Shown here one piece after another: positions 37,241-48,930 of a DNA stretch of 64,000 nt; positions within the stretch are counted from its first letter, which is position 1, and each line of letters opens with the position of its first letter. Source of the stretch: Craterostigma plantagineum (taxonomy: Eukaryota > Streptophyta > Magnoliopsida > Lamiales > Linderniaceae); contig JAPQWV010001552.1 of assembly GCA_027422505.1 (NCBI GenBank), positions 1-64,000 on the forward strand, written 5' to 3'. Both the position numbers and the translations under genes were made by a program. The notes under the pieces are model-generated. The model saw only the letters and a program-made list of their open reading frames with translations. It did no database searches and was not told the origin of the DNA.

Positions 37241-38376
37241 TTAAGCTTCAACGCGGATACGCTGTTTATCCCTTTCGTCTGAATTTTCCACTGCGCACCT
37301 TTTGTACGGTACGAATCCCTTCGAATCCGCCGAAATTCCCTTGCTCAACTTATACGAAGATATCAAATTCTTCACCTTCCCTTTGAACTCGACAGATAAG
37401 CCTTCGGCAGCCGTCGATCTCTCTTCATCCGACGGATCAGAGGAGCAGTCATTTAGTTCCTCACTGTACAGCGTCAGCCATGGAAGATCACGGCCAGAAA
37501 ACTCAGACGTTTTTTCTGTTATGAAACTTTCTTGCCACGACTCTTTTAGGTGACCCACCTTCGTTATTACACTCGGACACTATAAATGTCTTCCCAAAGA
37601 GCTTTAGAAACTGCCCATTCGATTCGTTCGAGCATCCTTTAACAGCAGCAGCAAAGTCGTAATGGGGCAAAAGGTCCAAAATCTGCAGCAAAACGAAGAT
37701 ATCGTTTTAAGACCGAAAAAACAGTTAGTTACTCACTCTTGCTCGATGGCCCAACAAAAACTCACCTGCTGCTCTTCTTCGCTCGAATTCTCAGCATCAT
37801 AAGAAGATTTAGAGCTGCCTTCTTTCGCCCCATTAGTGCGCTCTCCGAGCCAATTGCAGACAGGACAGAGGTGGGAGGAGATGGAGATTGGTTTTCTTGG
37901 TCAGAAACAGACACATTCGCTTCTATTACAGCAGCTTTTGAGAGCGTTGTCACGTTCTTGCGAGGATAAGGGTGCGATGGTTTTCTCTTAGGCCTCGGAG
38001 GCGGGATTTCGATGGGCTTCGCCGCGCTCTCATCGCCGCCTTCAGTCTCGCGGGTGATCTAAAAATTCGGACACATTTAGAAATCAACATTCATACATAA
38101 CAATGAAGTGTCGATTTTGCTCGCCTCGGTGTGTGTCATCATAACCGTAAGAGATATTACGACTTACTCGAAAAGGCGGCGTAAATAGTTTTTTTTTTTT
38201 TTCTTTTTAAGGTCATTTTATGTTTTTTTTTTCTTTTCTTTTTGGGCGATTCATAAGATTGATAGGTAAGAAGACCTTGGAGAAAAACTTCTGAGCATGG
38301 CTTCTGATTTGCACTGCTGTCTTTGAACCAACATGCTCTACAACAGATATTATAATGCCAATCAGATACTGAAACA

Positions 38377-38431
<55 letters not shown>

Positions 38432-39233
38432 TTAGATTTACACCTTCGATTTTCCTCCAGGCCCGACCGTAGAGTTTCAATGCCTCGAGAAACTTTTTGT
38501 GCTCTTCTTCGGTCCATCGTTCTCTTTGCTTAGTTATCGTGTAAGGCTTTCTCACCTGTCCAAAATTGCATAAATAAGATGCGTTTGATGTTTCAATCCA
38601 ACTTAAGTTCAAACTAAGAAAGAGCAGTAGAGAGTTTAAGACCTTTGGAATCATTTCATCCTCGTGATTAAGCTGATGCCCGCTTATTGCAATGCCCTTA
38701 ACAGCTTCAGACAAAACTTTATTGTCTCCATGTTCTTCCTGGATTAGAAGAGGCCAAAAAGAGAGAAGAAAACGTTTTATTATGGGTATATTTTCGTTGC
38801 AAGCTTTGAGAAAAATCAGGGAAATCGCTTTGTATTGTATCTACCATCTTGTAATGAGACTGTCTCAAGAACTTCATTGTAAGAAACACAAGTATAAAGA
38901 ACAGACACGGTCTGACCAAAAAATTGGAAATTTTCATCTTCGTTCCTTCTTTCCGATTTGGATAGAACATAACCATAAAAATCTGTTTGTATAGATATCT
39001 ATATAACCTCACCACTAAACGCAATTGTGAGGAAACCTCAAATAACTAGGGTTCTATAATACGTTTCCCTGCTCTGTTTTTCACAGCAAACACCAATAAA
39101 GCGAAATCTTGGCACAAGTTACAGTTGTAATAAAATCATGGGCAAGAATCGATTTCGTCGAAGTACCAAAAAACTCCCATATGGGTTCAGAGATCTGAAT
39201 CACCTGCGTAGTCGTAGATGCTGCTGAAACCAT
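37241..39233 (-). CDS. RVE: REVEILLE/CCA1-type single-MYB transcription factor
   Basis: Six exons on the minus strand: 39233-39204 ([10 protein letters not shown]), 38738-38643, 38555-38444, 38337-38276, 38058-37766 and 37682-37241. The single MYB repeat spans exons 3-4: [30 protein letters not shown], then [16 protein letters not shown] with the family SHAQKFF signature. Exon 5 has the basic/proline motif [20 protein letters not shown] and [19 protein letters not shown]. The C-terminus has [12 protein letters not shown] and ERDKQRIRV, typical of RVE1/RVE7. Such proteins bind the evening element and link the circadian clock to growth. Frame breaks occur in the G4 run near 37831-37828 (one G short) and near 37560. 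The splice joins are good, so sequencing error is the favoured explanation. Confidence 0.9.
38380..38429. repeat. (AT)n microsatellite in RVE intron 3
   Basis: About 25 AT units, starting within 15 bases downstream (on the minus strand) of the exon 3 donor, inside the intron that splits the MYB repeat. Confidence 0.95.
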
Positions 39234-39671
39234 CAAGACTTTGTCTTCTTCTCCCTAAGCTTGTTTGCTAATCACTTCCTCACAGAGACAGAACTAAGAG
39301 GAACTCACAGATTTAAACCCTCTTCTGAGATCTCAGAAGAAAAAATTAGAATCGAATTTCTAAACTTTCGCGCTGCTTCGCAATAAGAACTGGGTAGTAG
39401 TAAGCAGAAAAAATCCCAAAGGTCGGATCTTTTTCTCAAAAATTCATATGATTGGAGCAGAGGAAATCTACAAGGCGCTAAGCAAAAAGATGATATTTTT
39501 TTCTTCGGCTAGGAACAAATGGCAGCACAACATTGATATAGCACACCGATAAGGGAAATTGCAAAGCAGGGCAGGGGAGAAAATTAATGTAAATTGGTTG
39601 TGGGATATAGAGAAGGACCGAGAAAGTCTTCAAGGCAACTTTGTTTTGTGGCTGAGATTCAAAGAATGGCG

Positions 39672-39684
39672 AGGACACGTGGCG
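39672..39684. promoter_or_regulatory. G-box upstream of the REVEILLE-like gene
   Basis: GGACACGTGGCGT with a CACGTG core about 440 bp upstream of the RVE start codon. G-boxes are common in clock- and light-controlled promoters. No perfect evening element was seen nearby. Confidence 0.45.
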
Positions 39685-41588
39685 TGTGCATTTTGCGCTT
39701 TATCCCTCACTTTTTCGTAAAAGCAACGCCAGCAGCTTCTCTCCACGCGGAGGCTCAATAGTGGTCTTTGCTCTTTTCTTTTTTCTCTTTTTCGAGTCTT
39801 CACTTTGGTTTTTATTACATCTCACGGACCAAATAGCAAACTTGGAACCAAGACATGATCACGTGCAACAAATAGTTGCGCCAAACTTGTTTATGCAACA
39901 CTAGTCTCCACGGACTATGTGGTTAGATTTTTATATTCCAGATATGATGGTTCATGTTTGAGATAATTTTGTCCAATATTGGAAAATTAATTTCACCGAC
40001 TCAAATTGGCTTTAGAATGAAACTTCCATATCGGAACGCGTTCGATTTGCGTATTTTTAATGTTTGTTTGCCTCACCCCATCCGATACTGATACGTTCAC
40101 GTGTTAGGCTTTTAATGGTCGTGTTGATAATATTTGTCCCACATCGGTACACTAACTTCACCCGACAAAATATGAATCAAAGATCTTCACCTATCTCTCA
40201 CTGGATAGTTTTATGGTGGAAACATAAATTAAAAAGTCAAGGGTTTAATTCTAATTAAACTATTTGTTATTTTAGTTTGTGTTTGAGACCGAGAGGCATA
40301 TTAGGAAATTAATAAAAACTAGAAATCGTCAAATAGCAAAAAAAAGGATTTAATTGAACTCAGACTATCTATTCTGATGTAGGGAGTACGATAACGTTGT
40401 GTCCGGATATCTCCTGACCGACAAAAAAATGTCTTTTTGTGCCATGTTATTTTAAAACCGATAAAAAAAAAAAATTGCTATGTTATGATAAAATTATAGT
40501 GAGATTCTAAAGGATTTTGTGTACGTGATAGGTAAAGTTCTTGGAGTGGCTTCAATTTTCATTCGACGAGACATATCGCTAGGTGGTTAATCGCACTAGG
40601 AGTCGTCATCATAATAGCAGATGATGAGATGTAACTTTGTTTTAGTGTAAATTGTGGTGTCATTGTAGATGGAATATATATCTTTCTATTTTATTAAGGT
40701 CCAGGCCCTCATACAAACTGTGGTGATATGTCATTGTATAAGATAATTATCATTATAACTTTGTATTGTCGGAGTTTTTAGTTAAATTAATATCTTTTCT
40801 CTCCACTACGGTAATTAAAATATAAATAAATAATATAAAAATGACCCACTGCATAGATTCAGTAAACTACTTTTTCCGAAAAGTGACTAGTTTATTAAAA
40901 TGGTGTTACTGTTATTATTTTCGTGTGCAATATCTAGAGATATATGCGATTAAGAAATATTATCGAGAAATAAATAGAAAAGACATTATACGAACCACAT
41001 GTTTAAGACCCAGTGGCGAGAAAACTTTCCCTTTCTTCACAGCTCTGCCAAAACCCTACTTCCCACATAAATATCCTATCCCCACACCCATTGATACAAA
41101 TATCAATTAAATTTAAATATCTCCCAGCCACTTAAAATGATTTTCAAGCAACTCAACTACCATTTCTATATGATATTTAAAATTGTGACGTGTAGTGTAG
41201 ATAAGACCCTTCTCCATACACAAGACACCACATGTGAAAAAGACTTGGTTATGTAAAATGATACAAATTGCATAGACGTTGTTATGCTTCTCGTAGGATA
41301 CAATAATATTTTAACTTATAAATATGCTGACGATTAAATATAAAGTACCTAGAACCTCTCAAAATATATAATATTAAATAAATAATGATGAGAAAATACA
41401 AAAGCCAAGGGTATGTAGATTGGATCAAGAAAGGCGATGTGTGGTGAAATTTTTTCCATTGCGGATGTGTATTGTGCATGAGATTGATCGTGACCGTGAC
41501 AAAGAACAATTTAATTTTGGCAATTTTCATTTCAGGCATGTTACTGTTTTAAAATTGATTTCAAGCCCTATTAGTTTAAAAATTAGAT
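39685..41588. other. intergenic, no supported gene
   Basis: AT-rich. Two loosely related copies of a 60-bp segment occur at about 39960-40020 and 40125-40190; the second contains GTCCCACATCG, like the snRNA upstream element but without a TATA box at the right distance. Confidence 0.5.
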
Positions 41589-41755
41589 TTAAGGACTCGA
41601 TTTATGAAGTATCACTTCATTGTTCTGCGGTACAATTTCATTGTTTTGCAGTATCACTTCGTTTTTTACGGCAGAACAATGAAGTGGTACTGAATAACAA
41701 CAAGTGGTACTGGAGAACAATCAAGTGGTACTGCAAAAAAGCGGGTCCTTAAACT
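41589..41755. mobile_element. foldback element with repeat-built arms
   Basis: The two halves are inverted relative to each other: the left begins TTTAAGGACTCG and the right, inverted, TTTAAGGACCCG. Each arm is made of diverged copies of a unit of about 27 bp containing CAGTACCACTTNATTGTTCT or its complement. No coding capacity. No clear target duplication was found, so it could also be a hairpin-forming minisatellite. Confidence 0.6.
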
Positions 41756-43539
41756 AAATTTTATACTGACAGGATCTGAATCCGATTTAAAAACCTAAAG
41801 AAGGCCCTGAAACCTAATATACCCTTTAATTTTCACAGCAAGTATATATTGTTATTGTTATATAATATATTCTGCTGGACCCACAGGAGGTGGAGCTTTT
41901 CGAACTTTATCGCCACGTCACGCAACCCACCGCCCCACAATTTAATAACGTTGGCGTCTTGGCGATGGCCTACATCTTAAATATAAAATACGAAATGATT
42001 CTGAACCACATTTTATTTTTTAGTGAACTTGGGCATTGCTGGAAATTAGGTAATATAAAGTATAACACCCACCAAGAAAAATAACAGCCACAAGATATTT
42101 TATAATCTGTCTTTTTAGGGCAAAAGTCGGATATTTTGAGGTGGTCGAGGAATGGACACGTTATTACCTCAGTCTTGAAACTTTCAGCTAAAACATCGTA
42201 GTTGGCAAATTAGATTTCTGCGTTTTAGTAAAAGTACATATGGTGAAAAAGGTTGATCAATTTTCTTTTTTCATCAAAGTAGAATAGTTGAAAAGGATAA
42301 TTCGTCATTATTTAGTTGAATTCACAGTTTGTAGGTATTGAGTTATTCAAATAACCTAGTTCTCATCGATTTATTTAAAGTTGAGAGCCCATATATAGAT
42401 GAGAATTCGTATAAAAAAACTTATGGTAGTAAGAGTTTAAACTAATTTATTTGCAAATTATGAAAAAGAAAACATTTGCAGGCTTTTTCTAGTTAATTGT
42501 TTGCTATTTTATTGTAAGCCCGTCAGAATTACTAATTAAGAGTGTGAGTTGTCTGCCAATTCTTGATAACTACAAATTTGCTGCTATAATATTCATATAA
42601 AAATCTCTTAACCAACGTTTGGTATTATATTAATATAAAACCACCCAAGTGCCTAATCAACTTCAATTTAGATACTTCTTGTTATTGTCAAAGCGGTGAT
42701 TCCTAAAGAGAATGCTCTAGCTCTAATCAATAATACGACGTCGTCGCGCCACATGTTCTTGTTCGGTTGGAACAATGGCTCATTAGTCAAACGATAACCA
42801 ATTACTACAATATCCAAGCTAATGCACATTCTCACCTTATTTTCGTTTCTTTTCAACTAAGTTATGGCAGTATTTAGAAAACTATCCATTTCCAAGTAAA
42901 TAATATAAAAGTCAACTACGTAACATAAAATTTAATGTAAGCCCTTACATCAGTTCCCGTCTGGGCAAGTAAAATGGGCTTGATAAAAGCCTTTTTTCCA
43001 ATGAGTTACAAATGTTATAACATGTGTTGTAAATTAAATATATAAAATCTTAATATAATAACCACTAAGCAATTTCGAACATCATTAACCAGCCCCATGA
43101 AATCATCTATCCTACAAAACATGTCCCCTCTATGTGCCAAAATGATCAGATCCGTTAAAATTTAAATCTGACGGTTCACAAAATTTCTTTTTTATTTATT
43201 TATTCATTTAATCCTATAGTCCACCAATTCATAAAATTGCCGTTATTTCATGAGATTTATATGATGAAAAATAAATAAACACATCCAATTTATTCATTGT
43301 TTTATGATGATCGATTTGATATCCATATCATATATTTTTCGATAATCATAAAAATCAATTTTAAAGGAGTGAGACAGGAAATGAGACAGGGATTTGGGAC
43401 AGATGATTTCAACTAATTAACCAGCTAATTCTGATTTCCAAACTCTCACGCCTTAAACATGTCAGAATTTGGTGTAGGCGAACCCTCAAATTACAAAGGG
43501 TTTTATTTATTTATTTATTTATTTTTTTGTGGAGGGGGT
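41756..43539. other. intergenic, no supported gene
   Basis: AT-rich. A TTTA tandem repeat lies at about 43501-43523 just before the tandem LTRs. No gene or RNA was recognised. Confidence 0.55.
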
Positions 43540-44001
43540 TGGTATTTTATGTTTGGGGGATATAAATGTCAACAAAATAAAAAGAAAAAGTAGGCGCATG
43601 AGTTGAACGGTCAAAAGGGTTGCGCATGAAGGAAGGAAAAAAATTGGCGCCTAATTCCTTTTCGTGTACTGACTTTTTTAGTTTGTTCACATACAAACTT
43701 TCCCTATAAATAGACTAAGAATGTTCAGAAATAAATGCATCCCACAAAGAAGAAAGGGAGAAAATAGAGAGAACTAAAAATTGAGAGTTTGTCGGTATTT
43801 TTCTTCGATTATAAAGAGAGATATTGAGGGTTTTCTCCTTTATAGATTGAGATGTTGTAACTCTTATATTTTCCTCTATAATGGATTCTTCTTCCTTACC
43901 CGTGGTTTTTACCCCGATTTGTTTGGGGGTTTTCCACGTCAAATCAAGGTGTCCACTTTTATCTTTAATTGCTCAAATATTAGCTGTGGTGTTATTCGAC
44001 C
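43540..44001 (+). repeat. tandem LTR copy A (Tork-type copia)
   Basis: Starts TGGTATTTTATGTTTGGGG and contains CCCTATAAATAG (TATA) and the ending GTGTTATTCGACC. It is preceded by a purine tract GGAGGGGG and followed by GGGAGGGAGGGGA, then copy B. About 90 percent identical to copy B by eye. Confidence 0.85.
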
Positions 44002-44019
44002 GGGAGGGAGGGGATAGTT

Positions 44020-44501
44020 ATCTATTCTATGTTTGGGGTGGATATAAATGCCAACAAAATAAAAAAAAGTAGGCGCATGAGTTGAACGGTCAAAAGGGAT
44101 ACGCGTGAAGGAAGGGAAAAAAATCCGGCGCCTAATTCCTTTTCGTGTATTGACTTTTTTAGTTTGTTCACATACAAAATTTCCCTATAAATAGGCTACC
44201 AATGTTCAGAAATAAATGCATCCCACAAAGAAGAAAGAGAGAAAATAGAGAGAAATAAAAATAGAGAATTTGTCGGTATTTTCTCCGATTATAACGAGAG
44301 ATATTGAGGGTTTTCTCTTCATAGATTGAGATGTTGTAACTCCTATATTTTCCTCTATAGTGGATTCTTCTTCCTTACCCGTGGTTTTTACCCCGATTTG
44401 TTTGGGGATTTTCCACGTTAAATCTCGGTGTCCACTTTTATCTTTAATTGCTAAAATATTAGCCGCTGTGTTATTCGACCAGGTCCGCTGTCACGCCAAC
44501 A
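44020..44501 (+). repeat. tandem LTR copy B, 5' LTR of the decayed copia
   Basis: Repeats copy A and ends CACGCCAACA, followed by ATTGTATCACAGCC, a degenerate methionine-tRNA primer site. It is therefore the LTR attached to the internal region that follows. Confidence 0.85.
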
Positions 44502-47500
44502 ATTGTATCACAGCCTAGTTTGGGTTTTATATCTATTTATTGTATGTCTGTGGTTGCCACTAACGTGGACCCTCCACATCATAAAATAATAGATATTATA
44601 TTGCCCTTGTAATAGTAACGATAAAGCCGGTACGAGTTCAATAATTATCTGCTGCAACCCCGTCAGAGTTATCGTTCACGACTGAGCAGAAATTATGATG
44701 GCGAAGTTTGATATCGAAAAGTTCAACGGGAGAAATTTCTCACTGTGGAAATTAAAGATAAATGAGATCTTGCGAAAGGACGGCTGTCTAGAGGCTATCG
44801 ACGGAAAAGCCAGCTATAGTGGCAGACGAAAAATGGAACGAGATGGACGGAAGCATTGTCGCTCCATCTGGCACTAGCAGATGAGATATTGTCCAGCCTC
44901 GAAGAAAAGAAAACGGCAAAGGAAATTTGGGACCGCCTAACCAATCTGTACGAACCGTCGTCGTTACACAACAAAATATTCTTGAAGAGAAAATTATTCA
45001 CCTTGAGAATGTCTAAATCTACTTCGGTGATGGAGCATCTCAACGTCTTGAATACTCTATTCTCCCAGCTGACATCGTTGGGGTATAAAATAGAGGATAA
45101 AGAACGTGCAGAAATTCTACTTCAAAGTATGTCTGATTCGTATGATCAACTCATCATCAATTTGACGAACAACGCCAAGGATCTGGTCTTCAATAACATC
45201 GCAGCTGCTATTCTCGAAGAAGAAAAACGGCGAAAGAACAAGGAGGACCAGCAAGCAGGCTCTCAACGGTTCGAAGCTTTGACAGTGATGAGAGGGAGAT
45301 CAACGGAAAGTGGTCCAAGTGGGAGTCACATTCCATGCCGGGAAAATCAAGAATTAATAAGATGAAATGCTATCACTGTGGAAAGAATGGTCACTTTGAA
45401 AAGGATTGTTGGAGCCTAAAGAATTCCAATCCTCTAGGAAATCTGGAAAATGCGTCAGATGGAGACGTATTGTGTAGTGAAGCAGCTATCTCAACGTAGA
45501 GCAGGAAGGCGTATGATGAGATATGGCTTCTTGACTCTGGTGCAACTTATCATATGACCTCTTGAAGAGACCGGTTCAACCACTATGACCCTATCATAGG
45601 AGGATCTGTGTACAATTGCGAAGATAATGCCTTAAAGATCGTAGGCATTGGAACCTTGAGGTTGAAGTTGCACGATAGTACGGTTCCCATTATGCAGGAG
45701 TGCGGCACGTTTAAGGTCTGAAGAAGAATTTATTGTCTGTGGGATAGCTCGATGATCTTGTGTGAAATCAAAGTTCGGAGAGGAATAATAAAAAATATCC
45801 CGTGAGCACTTGTAGTCATGAAAGGTGGAAAGGTCTCAGCTAATGTGTATATGCTGTCGGGGGAGACAGTGTAAGAAGGGGAAGTATATGTGGCTTCAGG
45901 AGGTTCAAACTAAAGATTATGCTGTGGCATCAGAAGCTCGGGCATATGTCGGAACAAGGAATGAAAATTCTTGCGGTCCAAATATACTTCCGGGTCTCAC
46001 GAAGGTGTCACTACCATATGTGAGCATTGCGTAGCAAACAAGCAGCATCGGGTATAGTTCAACACGTCAAATTCTAGAAGCAACAATATTCTAGAATTGG
46101 TTCACTCTGATGTGGCAGTCACCAATTTCATCCCGAGGAGGAGGGACGTATTTCATATCATTCATCGATGATTACTCCTGGAGATGTTGAGTGTATATCA
46201 TCACGAGTAAGGAAAATGTGTTCGTCACCTTCAAGATTTTCAAGGCTCGGATCGAACTTGATACACAAATGAAGATTAAGTGTTTAAGGATAGACAATGG
46301 AGGAGAATATACTGGCAAGGAATTTGATAGCTTTTGCAAAAGGTAATGCATCAAAAGACACTTCACTACGGCATATACTTCACAACAAAATGGAATGTCA
46401 GGGCGGATGAACAAGACTGTTAGAAATGACAAAGCCATGTTGGGAGCTGCGGGTCAGGATAAATAATACTGGCCAGAAGTAGTCAACATCGCCTGCAACG
46501 TAATAAATCGATCACCTTCAACGACAATTGATCAGAAGACGCCGACGGAGATGTGGACCGAAAAGCCATCGGATTATTCTAAACTCCATGAATTTGGAAG
46601 TCCTATGTACGTGATGTACAATGCCCAAGAAACTACAAAGCCGGATCCGAAAGTCCAGGAAGTGTTTGTTCTTGGGGTATGCTGATGGTGTAAAGGGGTA
46701 TCGCCTGTGGAATCCCACTATCCACAAGTAGACCTGTCAAAAAGGCCGCGGCCCGCCCTGCATATGGGGCGGGCTGGGCTGGGATTTTTAAGGCCCACCA
46801 GAAGGCGGGCCTAAACAGGCTAGCCCGCGCGGGCGGGGCGGGGCGGGCTGGCCCGCCAGTTTAATAAAATTATATATATTTTTTATATTATTTATATATT
46901 TAAATATATTAATTTAATAGTTAATGATTCATTAATTATACATAATTAATAACACATATATTTATAAATATATAGTTAATATGTTGTTTATCCATAATTT
47001 ATTATTAAATACCTTAATTAACTAAAACAAATTAATAAATTAAATTATAAAATAAAAATTCAAAAAAGTAAATAATATATAGGCGGGCGGGCCTGGCCGG
47101 TCCCCCATTTTTAGGCCCGCCCCGCCCCGCCAAGTGGCGGGCTTTGGCGGACGGCGGGCCAACCCGGCCGGCCCGCCATTTTGACAGCTCTACCCACAAG
47201 GTTGTCATCAGCAGGAAGGATATCTTCTTAGAAAATAAACTAATCCGAGTAAATGACAGGCGACAGCACTACAAAGGAAAGCACAGGGACTACGACGATT
47301 CAGGTGAAAGGGAAGTCTAACAAGATTCTTCTGAAGCAGCACCAGAGCACGAGGAAGGGCCGAACGAATCTTCAGAGCGAGAACTTAAAAGGGGCACACG
47401 CAAAAGAGCCGCATCATCCTGGCATGGAGATCACGATATGGATAGCAACGTTGCATACTGTCTTCAAACTGATGACGGAGAGTCATCAACTCTTCAAGAA

Positions 47501-47745
47501 GCACTGAACAGTTCAGATGCAGATCAGTGGTTGGCGGCAATGCAAGAAGAAATGGAAGCTCTACCGAAAAAATAAGACTAGGGAGCTGGTGACACTACCG
47601 ACTGACAGAAAAGTAATCGGCAATAAATGGGTCTTTAAGATCAAGCGGAACAACGACGATCAAGTAGAGCGGTTTCGTGCACGACTGGTGGTTAAAGGCT
47701 ACGCTCAGAAAGAATGCATTGAATGCAATGAGATATTCCCACATG
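44502..47745 (+). pseudogene. Tork/Tnt1-like copia gag-pol, decayed and interrupted
   Basis: From 44695: Gag (MAKFDIEKFNGRNFSLWKLK, then KTAKEIWDRLTNLYEPSSL and LLQSMSDSYDQLI), the zinc knuckle CYHCGKNGHFEKDC at about 45365-45410, a protease-like WLLDSGATYHMT, integrase pieces (HSDV, FIDDYSW, RIDNGGEYTGKEF, TAYTSQQNGM), and the start of reverse transcriptase (NKWVFKIKRNNDDQVERFRA, about 47620-47690). Stops and frameshifts throughout. A hAT MITE interrupts it at 46729-47192 and a foldback element ends it at about 47745. No 3' LTR was found in the window, so the right half is lost. Confidence 0.88.
46729..47192. mobile_element. hAT-type MITE with GGCGGGC-rich ends
   Basis: 464 bp. Left end TAGACCTGTCAAAA, right end inverted TAGAGCTGTCAAAA. 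Flanked by TCCACAAG (46721-46728) and CCCACAAG (47193-47200), an 8-bp duplication with one change. GC-rich subterminal GGCGGGC repeats enclose an AT-rich centre. It interrupts the copia integrase/RT linker, where the reading resumes correctly after the insertion. Confidence 0.88.
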
Positions 47746-48007
47746 ATGATGTGACACCGATTCGTGCCATTTCAACACCCCATATCGACATTTAAGGTTA
47801 TGTCGTCTTATTTAACACCTTCTATCTGCTATTAATCGACATTTTGGATGCTGACGTGGAATATTTACGCGATATATTTCATTAACATGTTAAATGTTAT
47901 GGGCGCCAATATGCCTTAACAGCACCTAGAAGGTGTTAAATAAGACGACATAACCTTTGATGTCAATGTGGGATGTTGAAATGGCACGAATCGGTGTCAC
48001 ATCAACA
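47746..48007. mobile_element. long-armed foldback element
   Basis: Arms 47748-47824 and about 47929-48005 are inverted copies about 94 percent identical over roughly 77 bp (outer ends GATGTGACACCGATTCG; inner part includes AAGACGACATAACC). The loop is about 100 bp. It lies exactly where the copia reverse transcriptase reading stops. No coding capacity. MULE-type or unclassified; no clear duplication. Confidence 0.75.
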
Positions 48008-48049
48008 GGTGTCCACGTAAGGTACTCACATAAGGTGAGCACCGTAAAA

Positions 48050-48283
48050 TTCCTCATTATATATTTATTAACATATATGTAGTTAATAATGGTCTAATTA
48101 ATGATTCATTAACTATAAAGTTAATTGTAAACATTAATATATTTTAAATATAATATATAATACATATGATTAATAAAATTGGTGGGCCGGCTCGTGCGGG
48201 CCTAAAAAATTGCAGCCCAGGCCACCCATTCGGAGGGGCGGGGCGGGCAAGCCCGCAGGCCACGGGCCAAATTGACGATACTA
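48050..48283. mobile_element. partial MITE related to the GGCGGGC family
   Basis: An AT-rich core similar to the centre of 46729-47192 is followed by a GC-rich right part (GGCGGGGCGGGCAAGCCCGC) that ends at an imperfect terminus. The left end is missing. Confidence 0.5.
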
Positions 48284-48291
48284 TAGAAGAG

Positions 48292-48790
48292 TAGGGCTGT
48301 AAACGAGCCGAGCTCGGCTCATTTCTGGGCTCGAGCTCGAGCCCTTACAGCTGAGCTCGAGCTCGTCGAGCTTTTCAGCTCATGCTCGAGCTCGGCTCAT
48401 TTACAGCCAGATGACCTCGAACTCGAGCTCGAGCTGATCGAGCTCGAGCTTTAATAAAAAAGTAATCAATTAATAAAAATAATATAAATTAGTATAAAAA
48501 ATATAAAAGAATTAAAAAAAAAATTTAAAAAAAATCAAGATTTTAGTAAAAAATATTTAAAATTTAGAAAAAATAATATAAATTAATATAAATTATAAAA
48601 ATTATAAAAAATATATAAAAAAAACCTCGTGAGCCTGTTCATGAGCTTTCGAGTCACTATATCCGGGCTCAAGCTCGAGCTCGACATAAACGAGCCCGAG
48701 CTCGAGCTCGACTTAAATGAGCTCGAGCTCATTTATATCGAGCTCGAGCCGAGCTTTTGCCGAGCCGGCTCGGCTCGTCTTTCACCCCTA
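48292..48790. mobile_element. hAT-type MITE with GAGCTCGAGC repeats
   Basis: 499 bp. Ends TAGGGCTGTAAACGAGCCGAG and, inverted, TAGGGGTGAAAGACGAGCCG. The flanks TAGAAGAG (48284-48291) and TATAAGAG (48791-48798) form an 8-bp duplication with one change. Dense GAGCTCGAGC palindromes near both ends surround an AT-rich core. This type is widespread in plant genomes. Confidence 0.85.
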
Positions 48791-48930
48791 TATAAGAGTA
48801 TATGATCGTGCCATGCTACTTGTAATACTTGATTATAGTATCACGTATGTCTAATTTTTGTATTGCACAATCTAATGTGTATAGCGAACGACTAAATGAA
48901 TAAAACCATATAAAACATCTAATTAAATCA

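Noticed and set aside
40134..40146. GTCCCACATCGGT, matching the plant snRNA upstream sequence element
   Set aside because: No TATA box at the required distance and no snRNA-like sequence follows; a diverged copy of the segment at about 39975 suggests a repeat.
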